A stretch of DNA of 7,377 bases from Deltaproteobacteria bacterium. Its GTDB lineage: Bacteria > Desulfobacterota > Desulfarculia > Desulfarculales > Desulfarculaceae. Where the stretch lies: NCBI GenBank assembly GCA_021815655.1, contig JAKAGJ010000094.1, positions 1 through 7,377 of the forward strand, given 5' to 3'. The notes beneath the pieces were generated by a model, which was not told the origin of the DNA, searched no databases, and saw only the letters and a list, made by a program, of their open reading frames with translations. The position numbers and the translations under genes were made by a program. Shown in pieces: positions 1-6,826 of the stretch; position 1 is the first letter of the stretch, and each line of letters opens with the position of its first letter.

Positions 1-1
1 G

Positions 2-745
2 CTGTTGTTGTTTTTGGTCTGGCGCGAGGTCAAGGGCCGCTACCGCCAGATGGCCCTGGGACCCTTGTGGATAATATTGAAGCCCCTGGTGACCATGGTC
101 ATCCTGAGCGTCATCTTCGGCCGGGTGGCCAAGCTGCCCTCCGACGGCATCCCCTATCCGCTGTTCACCTACTCGGGGATCTTGCCCTGGACGCTCTTTG
201 CCGTGGCCACCGGCAAATCCACCACCAGCCTGGTGACCAACCTCAACGTCATCTCCAAGGTCTACTTCCCCCGCCTGGTGGTGCCCCTGGCCGCCGCCGC
301 CTCGGGGCTGGTGGATTTCTGCATGTCCTTTTTGATCCTCTTGGGCATGGTCTTTTTCTATGGAATGACCCCCTCGGCCAACATCATCTACCTGCCGGCC
401 TTTTTGCTCCTGGCCCTGGCCACGGCCCTGGCCCTGGGCCTGTGCCTGGCCACCCTGGCGGTCAAGTTCCGCGACGTGGGTTACGGCGTGGAGCACATGC
501 TACAGGTGATGATCTACCTCACCCCCGTGGTCTACCCCAGCAGCATGCTCTCCGGGCACTGGCGCGAGCTGTACCTGCTCAACCCCATGGCCGTGGTCAT
601 CGAGGGCTTCCGCTGGTCGCTGTTGGGGCTGGGCCAGCCGCCCACCCTGTCCACCCTGGGGGTGGCGGGGGGGGTGCTGGCGCTCTTGCTCCTGGGGACC
701 ATGCTCTTTCGGCGCAGCGAACGCACCGTCGTGGATTTGATGTAG
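2..745 (+). CDS. wzm: ABC-2 type polysaccharide export permease (Wzm family), 5'-partial
   Basis: Inner-membrane permease of an ABC transporter that exports lipid-linked O-antigen, capsule or similar polysaccharide. About 246 residues are visible. Numbering from the TTG at 5, the conserved Wzm N-terminal segment RYRQMALGPLW lies at residues 12-22. Hydrophobic stretches near residues 22-40, 52-70, 92-120, 128-152, 165-180 and 215-234 fit the six-helix ABC-2 fold, and the short tail FRRSERTVVDLM is typical of the family. The frame is still open upstream of the TTG, and Wzm proteins normally have about 20-30 more residues before this motif. The gene therefore most likely begins outside the window, and the TTG is not the real start. 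The TAG stop is 2 bp before the ATG of the ATPase gene, as expected for a wzm-wzt pair. A run of eight G lies at 667-674 near the 3' end. The family call is secure; the substrate is inferred from the neighbours. Confidence 0.93.
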   Translation: MLLFLVWREVKGRYRQMALGPLWIILKPLVTMVILSVIFGRVAKLPSDGIPYPLFTYSGILPWTLFAVATGKSTTSLVTNLNVISKVYFPRLVVPLAAAASGLVDFCMSFLILLGMVFFYGMTPSANIIYLPAFLLLALATALALGLCLATLAVKFRDVGYGVEHMLQVMIYLTPVVYPSSMLSGHWRELYLLNPMAVVIEGFRWSLLGLGQPPTLSTLGVAGGVLALLLLGTMLFRRSERTVVDLM

Positions 746-747
746 CC

Positions 748-2007
748 ATGTCCACCCCCGCCATACACGTGGAAGGCCTGGGCAAGCGCTACCGCCTGGG
801 CCTGGGCATGAATCCCTCCCAGAGCCGGGCCGGCAGCCTGCTGCGTCTTATGGCCACGCCCTTTCACTACCTGATCCGCTCCTTCAGCCAGGCCAGCGAG
901 GCCGAGACCCTGTGGGCCCTGAAGGACGTGAGCTTCGAGGTGCAGCCCGGCGAGGTGGTGGGGGTGATCGGCAAGAACGGGGCGGGCAAGACCACCCTGC
1001 TCAAGATACTCTCGCGCATCACCGACCCCAGCCAGGGGCGCGCGCGCCTGAACGGTCGCGTGGGCAGCCTCTTGGAGGTGGGCACCGGCTTCCACCCCGA
1101 GCTGACCGGCCGCGAGAACGTCTTCCTTAACGGCGCCATCATGGGTCTGCACCGGGCCGAGATCAAAACCAAGTTCGAGCAGATCGTGGAGTTCGCCGAG
1201 GTGGGCAAGTTCATCGACACCCCGGTGAAGCGCTACAGCAGCGGCATGTACGTGCGCCTGGCCTTTGCCGTGGCCGCCCACCTGGAGCCCGAGATACTGC
1301 TGGTGGACGAGGTGCTGGCCGTGGGCGACCTGGCCTTTCAGAAAAAATGCCTGGGCAAGATGGGCTCCGTGGCCCAGGAGGGGCGCACCGTGCTCCTGGT
1401 GAGCCACAACATGGAGGCCGTCATGGGCCTGTGCCCGCGCTCCCTGTGGATCGACCAGGGCGGGCTCAAGGCCGACGGCCCCAGCCGCGAGGTGGTCAAG
1501 GACTACACCGCCTCCTGCCTGGAGCTGGCCTGCCAGGAGAGCCTGGAGGGGCGCGAGCGCGAGGGCCAGGGCGTCATCGGCCTGACCCGCTTTTCGGTGC
1601 GCGACGGCCAGGGGCGCCCCAGCCCCTTCGTGCTCTGCGGCGACGCGGTGGAGTTTGTCATCGACTTCGCCACCAAGGACGGCCAGGAGCTGTCCAACGT
1701 GCTGGCCTGGATGTGGATACGCGATCACCTGGGCCAGCCCCTGACCTGTCTGTACACCCGGCTCACGGGCCAGGACTTTGACAAGATACCCGGCCAGGGC
1801 CGCTTCGTCTGCCGGGTGCCGCGGCTGCCCCTGGCGCCGGGCACCTACCTGGTGGACATCATGGCCCGGGCCTTGAACCACCCCACGGACAAGGTCTTCG
1901 GCGCCGCCCGCCTGGAGGTGGCCCCCGGCGACTTCTACGGCACCGGCCGTCCCCTGCAAGGGGTGGGCACCGTGCTCTGCGACCACTCCTGGCGGCTGGA
2001 GAGCTAG
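748..2007 (+). CDS. wzt: ABC transporter ATP-binding protein with C-terminal carbohydrate-binding domain (Wzt)
   Basis: Cytoplasmic ATPase partner of the upstream permease; it powers export of a finished polysaccharide. It has 419 residues. The Walker A motif GKNGAGKTT is at 75-83, the ABC signature YSSGMYVRLAF at 163-173, Walker B ILLVDEVLAVGD at 183-194 with catalytic Glu188, and the switch His at 220. Residues 21-55 form the family's usual insertion between the first beta strand and the LWALKDVSF segment. Residues from about 270 to 419 form an extra beta-rich domain. In characterised Wzt proteins of E. coli O8/O9a and Klebsiella type, such a domain binds the terminal modification of the glycan and licenses export; plain capsule-type ATPases of about 220-250 residues lack it. 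The ATG at 748 is chosen because it lies 2 bp after the permease stop, implying translational coupling. There is no strong Shine-Dalgarno sequence. The open frame continues far upstream, but that part is non-homologous shadow of the permease gene. Confidence 0.95.
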   Translation: MSTPAIHVEGLGKRYRLGLGMNPSQSRAGSLLRLMATPFHYLIRSFSQASEAETLWALKDVSFEVQPGEVVGVIGKNGAGKTTLLKILSRITDPSQGRARLNGRVGSLLEVGTGFHPELTGRENVFLNGAIMGLHRAEIKTKFEQIVEFAEVGKFIDTPVKRYSSGMYVRLAFAVAAHLEPEILLVDEVLAVGDLAFQKKCLGKMGSVAQEGRTVLLVSHNMEAVMGLCPRSLWIDQGGLKADGPSREVVKDYTASCLELACQESLEGREREGQGVIGLTRFSVRDGQGRPSPFVLCGDAVEFVIDFATKDGQELSNVLAWMWIRDHLGQPLTCLYTRLTGQDFDKIPGQGRFVCRVPRLPLAPGTYLVDIMARALNHPTDKVFGAARLEVAPGDFYGTGRPLQGVGTVLCDHSWRLES

Positions 2008-2049
2008 GGCCCCGCCCGTTATCCTGGCCGCATCCGCGCCTGCTCATTA

Positions 2050-2056
2050 GGGAGGT
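2050..2056 (+). promoter_or_regulatory. Ribosome binding site of the amidotransferase gene
   Basis: GGGAGGT lies 6 bases before the ATG at 2063, one of the best Shine-Dalgarno matches in the window. It sits in the only sizeable gap (2008-2062, 55 bp). That gap shows no convincing sigma-70 boxes and no hairpin followed by a T-run, so this gene may be read from the upstream transcript but initiate translation independently. Confidence 0.7.
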
Positions 2057-2062
2057 TTCTCC

Positions 2063-3283
2063 ATGGCCCCAGACGACGCCAGCCAGCCAAAGGCCTATTA
2101 CGGCCTGCCCCGGGAGGTGGTTTTCTGCCAGCGCTGCGTGATGAGTAACCAGCGCCCCAGTTCCTATCCCGAGTTCAAGCACACCAAGGACCGCGTCTGC
2201 CCCACCCTGCACATCGCCGAGGACGGCATCTGCGACGCCTGCCACTACAATATGTCCAAGCCGGCCATCGACTGGCAGCGGCGCGAGCAGGAGCTTTTGC
2301 GGCTCCTGGAGCGCTACCGCCGCGATGACGGCGGCTATGACTGCCTGGTGCCGGGCAGCGGCGGCAAGGACAGCGCCTACGCCGCCCACCTGCTCAAGTA
2401 CAAGTACGGCATGCACCCGCTCACCGTCACCTGGCCGCCCATCCTCTACACCGACTACGGCTACCAGAACTTCAAAAACTGGATCGAGGTGGGCGGGGTG
2501 GACAACATCTCCTTCAAGCCCAACGGCCGGGTGCAGCGGCTCATCACCAAGCTGTCCATCGAGAACCTCCTGCATCCCTTCCAAACCTTCATCCTGGGGC
2601 AGAAGAACCTGGCTCCCAAGATGGCCCTGCAACTGGATTTGCCCCTGGTCTTCTACGGCGAGTCCGAGGCCGAGTATGGCAACCCCATCGCCGAGACCAA
2701 CACCTCCCTGCGCGACAAGTCCTACTACTCCTTCCAGAACTACCAGGAGCTCTATCTGGGCGGGGTGCCGGTGCCGGAGCTGTTGGAGAAACACAACTTG
2801 AGCCTCAACGACCTGGCGCCCTACTTCCCGGCCACCCGCCAGGAGCTGGAGCAGAAGCGCATCGAGGTGCACTACCTGGGCTACTACGTAAAGTGGACCC
2901 CCCAGGAGGCCTACTACTACGCCGCCGAGAACACCGGCTTCTCGGCCCGGCCCTTCCGCACCCAGGGCACCTACAGCAAGTACAACAGCATCGACGACAA
3001 GATCGACGACCTGCACTACTACACCACCTTCATCAAATTCGGCCTGGGCCGGGCCAGCTACGACGCCTCCCAGGAGATCAGGAACAACCATCTGACCCGC
3101 GACGAGGGCGTGGCCCTGGTGCAGCGCTTTGACGGCGAGTTCCCGGACCGCTATTTCCAGGAGGTGATGGACTACCTGGAGATGGACCCCGAGCACTTCC
3201 TGGAGCTGTGCGACAAGTTCCGCTCGCCCCACCTGTGGCATAAGGTGGACGGCCAGTGGCGCTTGAGGCACCAGGTGAGCTGA
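2063..3283 (+). CDS. wbpG: N-acetyl sugar amidotransferase (WbpG/WbuX/PseA family)
   Basis: Predicted cytoplasmic ATP-dependent enzyme that converts an acetamido group on a sugar into an acetamidino (amidine) group. In the family, ATP activates the substrate and ammonia is delivered by a HisH/HisF-like glutaminase pair. It has 406 residues. An N-terminal cysteine set, CQRC at 22-25 and CDAC at 57-60, probably binds zinc. The PP-loop ATP pyrophosphatase motif SGGKDS is at 99-104, followed by the family-typical YKYGMHPLTVTW (113-124) and by HPFQTFILGQK (171-181). The C-terminal half contains FGLGRASYDASQEIRN (326-341) and FDGEFPDRY (356-364), also characteristic. Length agrees with relatives, with perhaps 15 extra N-terminal residues. 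The ATG start has a strong ribosome binding site. A HisF-like gene four genes downstream supports the assignment; no HisH is in the window. The sugar acted on is inferred from neighbours to be a legionaminic-type sugar, but a ManNAc3NAcA-type or pseudaminic substrate is also known for this family. Confidence 0.9.
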   Translation: MAPDDASQPKAYYGLPREVVFCQRCVMSNQRPSSYPEFKHTKDRVCPTLHIAEDGICDACHYNMSKPAIDWQRREQELLRLLERYRRDDGGYDCLVPGSGGKDSAYAAHLLKYKYGMHPLTVTWPPILYTDYGYQNFKNWIEVGGVDNISFKPNGRVQRLITKLSIENLLHPFQTFILGQKNLAPKMALQLDLPLVFYGESEAEYGNPIAETNTSLRDKSYYSFQNYQELYLGGVPVPELLEKHNLSLNDLAPYFPATRQELEQKRIEVHYLGYYVKWTPQEAYYYAAENTGFSARPFRTQGTYSKYNSIDDKIDDLHYYTTFIKFGLGRASYDASQEIRNNHLTRDEGVALVQRFDGEFPDRYFQEVMDYLEMDPEHFLELCDKFRSPHLWHKVDGQWRLRHQVS

Positions 3284-3309
3284 GGGCCGGGGCCGGGGAC
3301 GACAAGGGC

Positions 3310-3555
3310 ATGGACTATGAGCCATGGCTGGAGCGCCAGCGGCGCTTCCGCCTGAAGGCCCTGGCCCAGGCCCCCGAGGCGGCGGGGGGGCGTTTCCGCC
3401 TGTGCGCGGGGTGCGGGGAGGTCTGCCTGTGCCACGAGACGGCCTGCCCCAACTGCGGCGGCCAGCGGATCGCCTGGGGCGTCCTGCCGGGCGGGCTCCA
3501 GGAGGCCGCCGGGTGCATCCGCTGCCAGAAGCGTTTCGCCGGATTGAAGGATTAG
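3310..3555 (+). CDS. Small cysteine-rich zinc-ribbon-like protein, function unknown
   Basis: An 81-residue protein that I do not recognise. Its first 30 residues are charged and helical-looking (starting MDYEPWLERQRRF). The rest carries eight cysteines: C32-x2-C35, C39-x-C41, C46-x2-C49 and C69-x2-C72, with His42 beside C41. The order of the CxxC knuckles suggests one or two zinc ribbons; no signal peptide or membrane segment is visible. The ATG at 3310 is preferred because it gives a 26-bp gap after the amidotransferase stop. An in-frame GTG at 3256 would add 18 residues and overlap the previous gene by 28 bp, and neither start has a clear Shine-Dalgarno sequence. It is probably real: the paired cysteines are protein-like, it fills an otherwise empty slot between two operon genes, and it ends 13 bp before the next start. 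A role linked to the amidotransferase, itself cysteine-rich, is only a guess from position. Confidence 0.68.
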   Translation: MDYEPWLERQRRFRLKALAQAPEAAGGRFRLCAGCGEVCLCHETACPNCGGQRIAWGVLPGGLQEAAGCIRCQKRFAGLKD

Positions 3556-3557
3556 CC

Positions 3558-3563
3558 GGGAGA
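3558..3563 (+). promoter_or_regulatory. Ribosome binding site deciding the GTG start of the nucleotidyltransferase
   Basis: GGGAGA lies 5 bases before the GTG at 3569 and supports that start. An ATG at 3564 is in another frame and closes after six codons, so it is not the start. Confidence 0.6.
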
Positions 3564-3568
3564 ATGAC

Positions 3569-4645
3569 GTGCCCTGCGACCTGAGCAAACACAGCGTCAG
3601 CCAGGACAGCGACATCCGCCGCTGCATCCAGGCCCTCAACCTGGGCGAGAAGGGCATCGTGCTGGTCCTGGACCCCGAGGGACGGCTCTTGGGCACCGTC
3701 ACCGATGGCGACGTGCGCCGGGCCATCCTGGCCGGCCAGGGGCTGGACACGCCGGTGGGCGCGCTCTTGGCGGCCAAGGCCAGTTCCTCCTACGCCAGCC
3801 CGGTCACCGCGCCCCTGGGCTCCGAGCGCGGCCAACTGCTCAGGCTGATGCGCCAGCACTCCATCCGCCAGGTGCCCCTGGTGGATGGGCAAGGACGCGT
3901 GGCCGACCTGGTGGCCATGGCCGATCTCCTGCCCGAGGCCCAAGCCCCCTTGCAGGCCGTAATCATGGCCGGCGGCTTTGGCAAGCGCCTGCACCCCATG
4001 ACCCAGGACCTGCCCAAGCCCATGCTGCCGGTGGGCGGCCGTCCCCTGCTGGAACACATAGTGGAGCAGCTCAAGGAGGCGGGCATCCAGCGCATGCACG
4101 TGACCACCCACTATCTGCCCGAGAAAATCCAGGAGCACTTCGGCGACGGCAGCCAGTTCGGCGTGGACCTCTGCTACCTGCGCGAGGAAACCCCCCTGGG
4201 CACCGCCGGCTCCCTGGGGCTGATGCCGCCGCCCAGCGACACCCTCCTGGTGATAAACGGCGACATCCTCACCGGCGTGGACTTTTCGGCCCTCTTGGCC
4301 TTTCACCGCGAGCAGGAGGCGCTCATCACCGTGGGGGTGCGCCGCTTCGACCTGGCGGTGCCCTACGGCGTCATCGAGAGCCAGGGCGGCTTCGTCACCA
4401 GCCTGGAGGAAAAGCCCACGGTGAGCCTGTTCGTAAACGCCGGTGTCTATCTGCTGGAGCCCCGCGCCCTGGGCTTTCTGCCGGCGGGCAAGCCCCTGGA
4501 CATGACCGACCTGATCCAGCTGGCCCTGGGCGAGGGCGAGCGCGTGGCCAGCTTCCCCATCCTGGAATACTGGCTCGACATAGGCAATCCCGAGGACTAT
4601 AAGAAGGCCAACCACGACTACCAGGACGGGAGGTTAGGCGGGTGA
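3569..4645 (+). CDS. CBS-domain sugar-1-phosphate nucleotidyltransferase (PtmE-like)
   Basis: Predicted cytoplasmic enzyme that joins a hexose- or hexosamine-1-phosphate to an NTP to give a nucleotide sugar. It has 358 residues. Residues about 10-122 are a tandem CBS pair: the first repeat has GTVTDGDVRRAIL at 42-54, the second SIRQVPLVDGQGRV at 98-111. From 129 to about 350 follows the NTP-transferase domain, with VIMAGGFGKRL at 131-141, the substrate-binding LPKPMLPVGG at 148-157, the metal-binding NGD at 230-232, EEKP at 280-283, NAGVYLL at 290-296 and YWLDIG at 334-339. This architecture matches Campylobacter PtmE, a glucosamine-1-phosphate guanylyltransferase of legionaminic acid synthesis, and the LegB- and LegC-like genes directly downstream support the match. 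The nucleotide (GTP or another) cannot be read from sequence by eye. CBS pairs usually bind adenosine nucleotides, so allosteric control is plausible. Its TGA overlaps the next GTG (GTGA), implying coupled translation. Confidence 0.9.
   Translation: MPCDLSKHSVSQDSDIRRCIQALNLGEKGIVLVLDPEGRLLGTVTDGDVRRAILAGQGLDTPVGALLAAKASSSYASPVTAPLGSERGQLLRLMRQHSIRQVPLVDGQGRVADLVAMADLLPEAQAPLQAVIMAGGFGKRLHPMTQDLPKPMLPVGGRPLLEHIVEQLKEAGIQRMHVTTHYLPEKIQEHFGDGSQFGVDLCYLREETPLGTAGSLGLMPPPSDTLLVINGDILTGVDFSALLAFHREQEALITVGVRRFDLAVPYGVIESQGGFVTSLEEKPTVSLFVNAGVYLLEPRALGFLPAGKPLDMTDLIQLALGEGERVASFPILEYWLDIGNPEDYKKANHDYQDGRLGG
4628..4634 (+). promoter_or_regulatory. Ribosome binding site of the legB-like gene, inside the preceding gene
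   Basis: GGGAGGT, inside the last codons of the nucleotidyltransferase gene, lies 7 bases before the GTG at 4642. It supports that start and the GTGA stop/start overlap. Confidence 0.7.
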
Positions 4646-5625
4646 GCTGGCAAGGCCGCAAGGTTCTGGTCACCGGCGCGGGCGGGTTCATCGGCAGCCA
4701 CTTGGCCGAGCGCCTGGCCAGAGAGGGCGCCAGCGTGCGCGCCCTGGTGCACTACAACGCCCTGGGCAGTTGGGGCTGGCTGGAGCGCTCGCCCTTGGCC
4801 GGCGACATGGAGGTGCTGGCCGGCGACATCTGCGACCCCTTCGCCACGCGCCAGGCCCTTGTGGGCCGTGAGGTGGTCTTTCACCTGGCGGCCCTGATCG
4901 CCATACCCTACTCCTATCAGGCCCCGGCCTCCTACGTGCGGGTCAACGTGGAGGGCACCCTGAACCTGTTGCAGGCCGCCCGCGACCAGGGCGTGGGGGC
5001 CTTCGTGCACACCTCCACCAGCGAGGTCTACGGCACGGCCAAGAGCGTGCCCATCAGCGAAGACCATCCCCTCTGCGGCCAGTCGCCCTACTCGGCCAGC
5101 AAGATCGCCGCCGACAAGATGGCCGAGGCCTACCACCTCTCCTTCGGTCTGCCGGTGGTCACGGTGCGCCCCTTCAACACCTTCGGCCCCCGCCAGTCGG
5201 CCCGGGCGGTGATCCCCACCATCATCAGCCAGTGCCTGGCCGGCCAGCCCCTGAAGCTGGGCAACCTGCACCCCACCCGCGACCTCAACTTCGTGAGCAA
5301 CACCGTGGACGGCTTCCTGGCCGCCGCCAGCGCGCCGGCGGCCCTGGGACGCGCCGTCAACCTGGGCTCCGGGCGCGAGATTAGCATCGGGGACCTGGCT
5401 CGCCTCATCTGCCGGCTCACCGGCCGGCCCGAGGACATACAGACCCAGAGCGAGCGCCTGCGCCCGCCGGGCAGCGAGGTGGAGCGCCTGTTGGCCGACA
5501 ACTCCCTGGCCGCCCGGCTTTTGGACTGGCGGCCGGCGTTGAGCCTGGAGCAGGGCCTGGAGCAAACCATAGAGTGGCTGCGCCACAACCTGGAAAGGTA
5601 CCGCCCCGGTGTCTACGTCATTTGA
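4642..5625 (+). CDS. legB: LegB-type nucleotide-sugar 4,6-dehydratase (extended SDR)
   Basis: NAD(P)-dependent dehydratase of the extended short-chain dehydrogenase family. It is predicted to turn a nucleotide-linked GlcNAc (GDP-GlcNAc in the Campylobacter pathway) into the 4-keto-6-deoxy sugar, the second step towards legionaminic acid. It has 327 residues, a normal length. The Rossmann motif TGAGGFIGSH is at 11-20, HLAALIAIPYSY at 81-92, the TSTSEVYG segment at 124-131, YSASK at 150-154 (catalytic Tyr150 and Lys154), RPFNTFGPRQSARAVIPTI at 176-194 and PTRDLNFV at 211-218. YNALGSWGWLE (38-48) and the IAIPYSY and RQSARAVIPT segments resemble LegB more than dTDP-glucose dehydratases such as RmlB. 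RmlB has Asp in the active-site triad where Ser127 stands here; Glu128 is kept, and I believe Ser is normal for LegB relatives. The GTG start at 4642 has a good ribosome binding site. The gene ends 17 bp inside the aminotransferase gene. Confidence 0.9.
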   Translation: MSWQGRKVLVTGAGGFIGSHLAERLAREGASVRALVHYNALGSWGWLERSPLAGDMEVLAGDICDPFATRQALVGREVVFHLAALIAIPYSYQAPASYVRVNVEGTLNLLQAARDQGVGAFVHTSTSEVYGTAKSVPISEDHPLCGQSPYSASKIAADKMAEAYHLSFGLPVVTVRPFNTFGPRQSARAVIPTIISQCLAGQPLKLGNLHPTRDLNFVSNTVDGFLAAASAPAALGRAVNLGSGREISIGDLARLICRLTGRPEDIQTQSERLRPPGSEVERLLADNSLAARLLDWRPALSLEQGLEQTIEWLRHNLERYRPGVYVI

Positions 5626-6817
5626 GCCCGGCGCCCCGGTGGAGGAGGGCTTCATCCCTCTGTGCGTGCCCGAAATCAGGGGCAACGCCTGGCGCTACGT
5701 AAAGGAGTGCCTGGACACGGGCTGGGTCTCCTCGGTGGGCGCCTATGTCACGCGCCTGGAGAACGACATCGCCGCCCGCCTGGGGGGTGGGTTGGCCGTG
5801 GCCTTCACCAGCGGCACCGCGGCCCTGCACGTGGCCCTTATGCTGGCCGGGGTGGGCGCCGGCGACGAGGTGCTCTTGCCCAGCCTGACCTTCATCGCCC
5901 CGGCCTTTGCCGTGCGCTACCTGGGGGCCTGGCCGGTCTTCTGCGACGTGGACCCCCTCTACTGGCAGATGGACCCGGACCAGGTGCGCGGCTTTTTGCA
6001 GGAAGGCTGCCGCCGCCAGGGCGGGCAGGTTATCAACAAGGCCACCGGCCGCCGGGTCAAGGCGCTGTTGCCCGTGGACCTCCTGGGTCACCCGGCGGAC
6101 ATGGACGCCTTGATGGAGCTGGCCCAGGAGTTCGGCCTGACCGTGGTGGAGGACGCCACCGAGAGCCTGGGCGCCCTGTACAAGGGCCGCCCCGTGGGCG
6201 GCCTGGGGCACATCGGTTGCCTGTCCTTCAACGGCAACAAGACCATCACCAGCGGCGGCGGCGGCATGCTGGTCACCGGCGACGCCCGGCTGGCGGCCAA
6301 GGCCCGCTACTTAAGCACCCAGGCCAAGGACGACCCCCTGGAGTACGTGCATCACCAGGTGGGCTTCAACTACCGCCTGAGCAATATCCAGGCCGCCCTG
6401 GGCTGCGCCCAACTGGAGCTTCTGGATGAGTACGTGGCGGCCAAGCGCCGCATCCACCAGGCCTACCAGGAGGGCCTGGCCGGGGTGCCGGGCCTGCGCC
6501 TGTCGGCCCTGGCGCCCTGGGCCGAAAGCGCCTGCTGGCTCTCCACCCTGGAGGTGGACCCGGCGGCCTACGGCATGGACAGCCGCGCCCTGCTAAAAGC
6601 CCTGCACCAGCGCCGCATCCAGACCCGGCCCCTGTGGCAACCCCTGCACCAGTCCCCGGCCCTGGCCGGCGGGCACAGCCTGGGCTGCCCGGTGAGCGAG
6701 CGCCTGCACGGCCAAGGCTTGAGCCTGCCCAGCTCCGTGGGGCTGGCCCCCGCCGATCAGGAGCGGGTGGTGGCCGCCATCCGGCAATTGGCCGGCCAGG
6801 CCCCGGACCAGGGCTGA
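5609..6817 (+). CDS. legC: LegC-type PLP-dependent sugar aminotransferase (DegT/DnrJ/EryC1 family)
   Basis: Predicted to transfer an amino group, probably from glutamate, to C4 of the 4-keto-6-deoxy nucleotide sugar made by the neighbouring dehydratase. It has 402 residues. Family landmarks in order are KECLDTGWVSSVGAYV (32-47), FTSGTAALHVAL (66-77), LLPSLTFIAPAFAVRYLGA (89-107), VEDATESLGALYKG (180-193) with Asp182 expected to contact the PLP ring nitrogen, SFNGNKTITSGGGGM (206-220) with Lys211 expected to carry PLP, and GFNYRLSNIQAALG (252-265). The GNKTITSGGGGM block and the WVSSVG start are typical of LegC relatives. The GTG at 5609 overlaps the previous gene by 17 bp and has GGAAAGG 10 bases upstream. 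A second in-frame GTG at 5639 would drop 10 residues, so the exact start is uncertain. The overlap with the dehydratase gene supports consecutive pathway steps. Confidence 0.9.
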   Translation: MSTSFEPGAPVEEGFIPLCVPEIRGNAWRYVKECLDTGWVSSVGAYVTRLENDIAARLGGGLAVAFTSGTAALHVALMLAGVGAGDEVLLPSLTFIAPAFAVRYLGAWPVFCDVDPLYWQMDPDQVRGFLQEGCRRQGGQVINKATGRRVKALLPVDLLGHPADMDALMELAQEFGLTVVEDATESLGALYKGRPVGGLGHIGCLSFNGNKTITSGGGGMLVTGDARLAAKARYLSTQAKDDPLEYVHHQVGFNYRLSNIQAALGCAQLELLDEYVAAKRRIHQAYQEGLAGVPGLRLSALAPWAESACWLSTLEVDPAAYGMDSRALLKALHQRRIQTRPLWQPLHQSPALAGGHSLGCPVSERLHGQGLSLPSSVGLAPADQERVVAAIRQLAGQAPDQG

Positions 6818-6826
6818 CCAAAAGCC

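Noticed and set aside
5..7. TTG as the start codon of the permease gene.
   Set aside because: The frame stays open to the window edge, and the family normally has 20-30 further residues before this point, so the gene is most likely truncated by the window.
67..747. Open frame upstream of and in phase with wzt, which could be read as a 227-residue N-terminal extension.
   Set aside because: It overlaps the permease gene, is Pro/Gly/His/Arg-rich, and resembles no domain. Wzt proteins begin where the ATG at 748 places them.
2025..2043. TGG followed ten bases later by GC in the 55-bp gap, considered as a sigma-54 promoter.
   Set aside because: Only the GG and GC dinucleotides match; the -12 element reads GCGC instead of TTGC, which is expected by chance in such GC-rich sequence.
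3384..3390. G7 tract in the small cysteine-rich gene, considered as a second phase-variation site.
   Set aside because: Runs of six or seven G also occur at 5782-5787 and 7228-7233 in this window, so this length is ordinary for the base composition.
1859..4615. 918-codon open frame on the minus strand spanning the end of wzt, the amidotransferase, the small protein and most of the nucleotidyltransferase.
   Set aside because: It lies opposite clear homologues and its translation is low-complexity (rich in Gly, Ala, Val, Leu, Gln, His), the usual antisense shadow of GC-rich coding DNA. No family motif is visible.
5320..5342. Hairpin with a 7-bp perfect stem (GCCGCCG/CGGCGGC), considered as a terminator.
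   Set aside because: It sits in an Ala-rich coding part of the dehydratase gene with no T-run after it; it reflects codon composition.
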